Of a stretch of DNA of 8,585 bases, positions 5,306-8,585 are shown piece by piece. Within the stretch, counting starts at the first letter, position 1, and every line of letters starts with the position of its first letter. The translations under genes were made by a program, and so were the position numbers. The notes beneath the pieces were generated by a model. That model had not been told where the DNA came from, searched no databases, and worked only from the letters and a program-made list of their open reading frames with translations. The stretch comes from Rickettsiales bacterium (lineage in GTDB: Bacteria > Pseudomonadota > Alphaproteobacteria > Rickettsiales > Rickettsiaceae): positions 1 through 8,585 of the forward strand of contig CANNRM010000015.1 in the NCBI GenBank assembly GCA_947508155.1, given 5' to 3'.

Positions 5306-6379
5306 ATGCTTGATCTTTTTAAAATAGAAGCTGCCAAAATAATTAGAAATTCCACACATAATCTGTCAATTACCGAAGAAAATGAACTAGATAATGATAT
5401 TTATTTTGGAAGGATAAGATATTTCATAGAAATGCTAGAAGGACGCAGAAATGAAGCTTATCTGGATGGAATATTGAATCCGGACAAACCAGCAAAATTT
5501 ATTTCTGCTGCCAAATTTTATTCTTTGGATCAAGCAACACAAGATGAATTGCGCTCTGAATGCATTAAAAAAACCGGAAAAGACCCTATAACAACTGTTG
5601 GGGTCGGCGCTAACATAGAGAGTGAAGAGATACGCAATAGATTCGACCAACTACTTAGGCAACCAGGATTAATGGAACAAATTTATTTTGGCAAGGCAGA
5701 GCTGACAGACGAACAAGTAGATATGATTTTTGCGGATTCAATCAGCACTCGTTTAGCTAAATTGCATAAAATATATGGCTCTGACTGGGATAAACTTCGA
5801 GCAAATGAGCGCGTTGCTATTTTGAGCCTTTATTTCAATCACCAGAAACTAGTGAATGAAAATACAAATTTTAGGAAACACATCAGAAATTATGTTCAAA
5901 CGAATGATGAAGTTCATCTAAGGCTAGCAGTAAAGGAGGTCGTTACAAGATCTAATCTAGACAAATCCACTGGTATACAAAATAGGAGAAACGCCGAAGG
6001 AACTCTGCTGGCGTCCAATCACTGCCCCACATATACAAAGCCGAATGAATCTGTACATGCAGCAAAAATTAAAGTCGCGAAGATCCATGAGACTATAGTA
6101 CCTCTACACAACGACTCTTCTAAAAATAGAGTAAATTCAGAATATTTTATATGGCGCACAAAAATGGATGAAAAAGTAAGACAAGAGCATGTTTTGCTCG
6201 AAGGTAAAGTTTTTAGAAAAGACAATCCACCAGGATATTTACCTGGTGCTATGAATCGTTGCAGATGTCACGCAGAAGAAGTACCTGATTACATTTTGGT
6301 GGATGATGAAATTGTCAAAAGCAGGGCGTTCGAGTTATATTTACGCAAAGGCATAAAACACAGATTAATGGTAGGCTAA
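5306..6379 (+). CDS. Phage-lysozyme-like (GH24) and MuF/gp7 head-morphogenesis domain fusion
   Basis: From the ATG at 5306 (AAGGA at 5295-5299, six bases upstream) the protein has 357 residues; in-frame starts at 5249, 5264 and 5303 are less likely. The N-terminal half fits T4-type lysozymes, which cleave peptidoglycan: MLEGRRNEAYLDG (43-55) supplies the catalytic Glu (45) and Asp (54), TTVGVGAN (96-103) the Thr (97), followed by helices and the family ending GIQNRRNAE (223-231). About 42 residues separate Asp54 and Thr97, where T4 lysozyme has five, and the usual His after GxG is Ala102. The C-terminal part, FIWRTKMDEKVRQEH (281-295) to GKVF (300-303), NPPG (307-310), PG (313-314) and CRC (319-321), matches the Mu gpF / SPP1 gp7 minor-head domain. 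No signal peptide, no holin and no other phage gene are nearby. It may be a prophage relic, a domesticated lytic enzyme or a toxin. Its stop overlaps the convergent TPR gene. Confidence 0.82.
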   Translation: MLDLFKIEAAKIIRNSTHNLSITEENELDNDIYFGRIRYFIEMLEGRRNEAYLDGILNPDKPAKFISAAKFYSLDQATQDELRSECIKKTGKDPITTVGVGANIESEEIRNRFDQLLRQPGLMEQIYFGKAELTDEQVDMIFADSISTRLAKLHKIYGSDWDKLRANERVAILSLYFNHQKLVNENTNFRKHIRNYVQTNDEVHLRLAVKEVVTRSNLDKSTGIQNRRNAEGTLLASNHCPTYTKPNESVHAAKIKVAKIHETIVPLHNDSSKNRVNSEYFIWRTKMDEKVRQEHVLLEGKVFRKDNPPGYLPGAMNRCRCHAEEVPDYILVDDEIVKSRAFELYLRKGIKHRLMVG

Positions 6380-6837
6380 ATTGGGTCAAGCCCCTTACCT
6401 AATCTTCCTAATTCCATCAACACATCATCCCTGGCATCATATAACCAACGATCCTCAAACCCGGCTTTAATCGCCTTATTATAAGACTGGAGGGCTTCTT
6501 CCAGTCTTTTCAACGCTTTGAGGCTATTACCTTTTTCGTAATATAACCAACCTAAACTCCGAAATTTATACTTAATTGCAAGATTGAACGAAACAATAGC
6601 TTCCTTATGCTTACCAAACTGCGCAAGCGCCTTACCTTTTCTAAAATATGCTGTAGCATCCTTAGGCTTATATTTAAGAAGCTCATCAGCTGCAATAATT
6701 GTGTCTTTCCATTTGCTACCAGCAACTGCATACCTCAAGTTCATTTCTAAATCTTTGATTTTTGGAGAATCAGCTACTGCATTGTTTAAAACACTGATAG
6801 AGATAATAAAAAGGAATACCAGTGGTTTTAATGGCAT
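6376..6837 (-). CDS. Small secreted TPR protein
   Basis: The chosen ATG (6837-6835) gives 153 residues starting with a typical Sec signal peptide: MPLK, a hydrophobic stretch (6-18), then AVA-DS (20-24) as the likely cleavage site. A longer reading from 6900 would bury this signal and is not preferred. The Shine-Dalgarno is weak (TTGAG about seven bases upstream). The mature part is a run of tetratricopeptide repeats: a leading unit at about 29-60, one at 61-92 (ATAYFRKGKALAQFGKHKEA followed by IVSFNLAI), one at 95-126 (LGWLYYEKGNSLKALKRLEE followed by ALQSYNKAI) and a short capping unit to residue 153. TPRs bind peptides or partner proteins, so a periplasmic or exported adaptor role is likely, but the partner is unknown. 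The gene is convergent with the lysozyme-MuF gene: the two stops share bases 6376-6379 (CTAA), with no terminator between them. Confidence 0.85.
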   Translation of the reverse strand: MPLKPLVFLFIISISVLNNAVADSPKIKDLEMNLRYAVAGSKWKDTIIAADELLKYKPKDATAYFRKGKALAQFGKHKEAIVSFNLAIKYKFRSLGWLYYEKGNSLKALKRLEEALQSYNKAIKAGFEDRWLYDARDDVLMELGRLGKGLDPI

Positions 6838-6950
6838 AATTATACTCAAAAATTGACCTAAAAGTTGATGTACAGTAATGCAAATCAAACAAAAGATCAA
6901 TAGAGATGCTCAACCAAAATGAATTTGCAGCTAGATTCTGATTGTTTTAC

Positions 6951-6992
6951 TTGCATAGCATTCAAATACCAGATATTTTACTCAGGTTCAAA
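6951..6992 (+). promoter_or_regulatory. Promoter-like module, copy 2, of the methyltransferase gene
   Basis: TTGCAT (6951-6956), a 17-base spacer and TATTTT (6974-6979) predict a start near 6986 and a leader of about 27 bases before the ATG at 7013. The block is a near-copy of 5155-5196. Neither hexamer is close to consensus, so an activator or an alternative sigma factor is possible. Confidence 0.5.
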
Positions 6993-7012
6993 ACACATAA
7001 AAAGGAAAAAAT

Positions 7013-8341
7013 ATGGCAGAACTAACCTCCAAAGACCTAGCCGGCGTACAAGATCATTATCTAGATTACCCATATCCATATCGTGACCCAGAAGATGAAA
7101 AAAAACGTCTTCTACAAATCCATGGTGAATATTTGGGTGAGATAAATCATTGGCTATTCAAAGGAAAGGAAACATTCAAAAACAAATTCCGTATTTTGAT
7201 TGCTGGAGGTGGTACTGGCGATAGTTCTACATTCTTCGGAGCGCAATTTAAAAATATTCCAAATGCTGAGATTGTATATTTAGATTTCAGTAAAAATTCT
7301 ATGGAAATTGCAAAAAAACGCGCAGAAGTTCGCGGGCTTAAGAATATTACATTCATCAATGAATCTATCTTCAATATTCCAAAACTTAATCTAGGAAAGT
7401 TCGATTTCATCCAATGTTCTGGAGTTTTGCACCATCTATCATCACCTGATGAAGGTTTGAAAATTCTAACAGATTCTTTGAAAGACACTGGCGGTATGAA
7501 TTTGATGGTATATGCAAAATATGGCCGTACTGGTGTTTATCAGATTCAGGATCTAATGCGCATGGTGAACGAAGGCGTAACACAACGTACCGAAGAAGTT
7601 ATGAATGGCAAAACGATTATGGCCTCTCTACCTAATACAAACTGGTTTGTACGAGGACAAGATCTATTAGGTGACCACATTCTATTTGGCGATGTTGGGC
7701 TTTATGATATGTTCCTACATAAACAAGATAGATGTTACTCCCTACCAGAGCTTTATGAATGGGTAGAAAATGCTGGTTTGCACTTCATCGAATTCAGCGA
7801 TGTGAGCTCAAAATTAAAACTACGTCCTGAAAATTACATTACAGATTTCTCCTTGCTACAAAAGGTCAAAAAAATGGATCATAAAAAGCAAACTGCAATT
7901 GCTGAAATTATGTGTGGTAGCATTATTAAGCATCAATTCTATGTATCAAAACAAAAAGCACCACAAGCTACTATGGATGATGCAAATAATATTCCATATT
8001 TCTTTGGCATGGCAAGCGTTGCACAGCAAATATATGACCATTTACAAACTAATAATGTTGCGATTGGCACTGGCATGACAATGACTTTGAATAATGGTTG
8101 GCTACAAAATGTAGGCATTAATCTACCCGTTACTATTTATACAAAACATATTTTCAATGCTATGCGCGAAGGTGATAAAAGCTTGAAAGAGATTTTTGAC
8201 TTTGTTCGTTCTGAAACAGGTACTGACGTGAGCGATAAGGATTTAGTAGAAGTTGCTAAAGGGCTTTTCGCACCATTCCTAGAAACTGATACTATGTTAT
8301 TGAGAGATAAATCGATTCCTGTATTTGATTTTGAGATGTAG
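7013..8341 (+). CDS. Class I SAM-dependent methyltransferase with long C-terminal extension
   Basis: The protein has 442 residues; the ATG at 7013 has a Shine-Dalgarno AAGGA (7002-7006). After a VQDHYLDYPYPYRDP segment (12-26), which resembles the YxxxPYP lead-in of some TPR-linked methyltransferases, comes a Rossmann-type SAM-binding fold: motif I ILIAGGGTGDS (61-71), acidic residue Asp91 in VYLDFSKNS (88-96) at the end of strand 2, the IFNIP acidic-loop region (119-123), and FDFIQCSGVLHHL (130-142) as motif IV/V. The core ends near residue 170. The remaining 270 residues are not a fold I can name; they may form a substrate or partner domain. The acceptor (protein, lipid, quinone or small molecule) cannot be read from the sequence. 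It is probably cytoplasmic, with no signal peptide. It appears monocistronic with its own promoter-like module, and is divergent from the TPR gene. Confidence 0.87.
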   Translation: MAELTSKDLAGVQDHYLDYPYPYRDPEDEKKRLLQIHGEYLGEINHWLFKGKETFKNKFRILIAGGGTGDSSTFFGAQFKNIPNAEIVYLDFSKNSMEIAKKRAEVRGLKNITFINESIFNIPKLNLGKFDFIQCSGVLHHLSSPDEGLKILTDSLKDTGGMNLMVYAKYGRTGVYQIQDLMRMVNEGVTQRTEEVMNGKTIMASLPNTNWFVRGQDLLGDHILFGDVGLYDMFLHKQDRCYSLPELYEWVENAGLHFIEFSDVSSKLKLRPENYITDFSLLQKVKKMDHKKQTAIAEIMCGSIIKHQFYVSKQKAPQATMDDANNIPYFFGMASVAQQIYDHLQTNNVAIGTGMTMTLNNGWLQNVGINLPVTIYTKHIFNAMREGDKSLKEIFDFVRSETGTDVSDKDLVEVAKGLFAPFLETDTMLLRDKSIPVFDFEM

Positions 8342-8371
8342 TGGAGTTATCTATCGCGGACTTAACAGCCG

Positions 8372-8523
8372 TGTCACCCCCGCGCAGGCGGGGGCCCAGT
8401 CAAACAACCTCGCGTTAGCGACATTATAAGCAGCTATATTTTTTATAAAATATAGCTGAAAGTATTGTATCAACTAGATCCCCGCCTTCGCGGGGATTGT
8501 ATTAGTCCACTAACTCGGTGACA
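8372..8523. repeat. GC-rich hairpin repeat (copy D) enclosing an AT-rich hairpin
   Basis: TGTCACC (8372-8378) and GGTGACA (8517-8523) close the element. Inside are CCCCCGC-GCAG-GCGGGGG (8377-8394) and ATCCCCGC-CTTC-GCGGGGAT (8478-8497), which are arms of the common CCCCGC..GCGGGG alphaproteobacterial repeat. Between them lies a perfect 12-bp AT-rich stem CAGCTATATTTT / AAAATATAGCTG (8431-8442, 8447-8458). It begins 30 bases after the methyltransferase stop and could slow or end transcription, though no U-tract follows. Confidence 0.7.
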
Positions 8524-8559
8524 GATTGCGTAGGCAAGTCAGCAAGAAAGAGGCTGGCA

Positions 8560-8585
8560 ATGATTCAAATTGTTGTTGCTATTCG
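8560..8585 (+). CDS. Possible start of a gene cut by the window edge
   Basis: An ATG at 8560 reads MIQIVVAI and stays open to the window end. AGAGG (8549-8553) lies six bases upstream, a good Shine-Dalgarno position. Only eight codons are visible, so no family can be named and the call rests on the ribosome site alone. Confidence 0.3.

Noticed and set aside
6584..6856. 90-codon plus-strand open frame opposite the TPR gene
   Set aside because: The opposite strand has clear TPR motifs and a signal peptide; this frame is its mirror.
6838..6900. N-terminal extension of the TPR protein to 6900
   Set aside because: It would place 21 residues before a well-formed signal peptide, which would then not be N-terminal.
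5138..7012. Complete prophage around the lysozyme-MuF gene
   Set aside because: No integrase, terminase, portal, tail or attachment-site repeat is seen; neighbours are a TPR protein, a methyltransferase and htpG.
7147..7488. 113-codon minus-strand open frame inside the methyltransferase
   Set aside because: It is antisense to the conserved SAM-binding core and has no Shine-Dalgarno or family features.
1..8585. tRNA, rRNA or riboswitch
   Set aside because: I found no cloverleaf, rRNA core sequence or known aptamer pattern in the gaps; all strong folds are accounted for by the palindromic repeats.

Overview
The window comes from an AT-rich alphaproteobacterium. PyrH, Frr and HtpG read as alphaproteobacterial proteins. 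The gaps between genes are filled with GTCATCC...GGATC hairpin repeats of the kind common in Rickettsiales, Holosporales and related host-associated or reduced lineages. No marker here fixes the genus, so the placement is an inference.

Layout. Positions 1-873 (minus strand) hold the first 291 codons of an unrecognised helical protein. It has a clear promoter with an operator-like inverted repeat around the -10. A 162-bp miniature inverted-repeat element (940-1101) sits next to that promoter, flanked by an 8-bp target duplication. Then come frr (1130-1687) and pyrH (1875-2600), both minus strand and read pyrH to frr, with a nested-hairpin repeat between them. The usual upstream partners rpsB and tsf are absent, and pyrH has its own promoter. 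A 483-base divergent gap (2613-3095) carries the pyrH promoter, two perfect DnaA-box 9-mers plus an inverted near-match, another repeat, and a heat-shock-like promoter for htpG (3096-4952, plus strand). After htpG lies a cluster of repeat fragments (4961-5137). It is followed by a plus-strand gene (5306-6379) that joins an N-terminal phage-lysozyme-like (GH24) domain to a C-terminal Mu gpF / SPP1 gp7-like head-morphogenesis domain. Its stop overlaps the stop of a convergent gene for a small secreted TPR protein (6376-6837, minus strand). Last is a class I SAM-dependent methyltransferase with a long unassigned C-terminal half (7013-8341), then a further hairpin repeat (8372-8523). A possible gene start lies at the window edge (8560).

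How the parts relate. frr and pyrH are housekeeping genes (ribosome recycling, UMP phosphorylation), and htpG is the Hsp90 chaperone. The accessory interest lies to the right of htpG. There, a lysozyme-MuF fusion stands without any other phage gene. The sequence upstream of it shares a 42-bp promoter-like module with the methyltransferase promoter. Across the window, at least six repeat arms follow one plan: fixed GTCATCC and GGATC flanks around a hairpin whose sequence changes while its pairing is kept. The gap at 2613-3095 combines divergent genes, DnaA-box-like sites and AT-rich DNA, so it deserves an origin or DnaA-regulation test, but nothing here proves that role.
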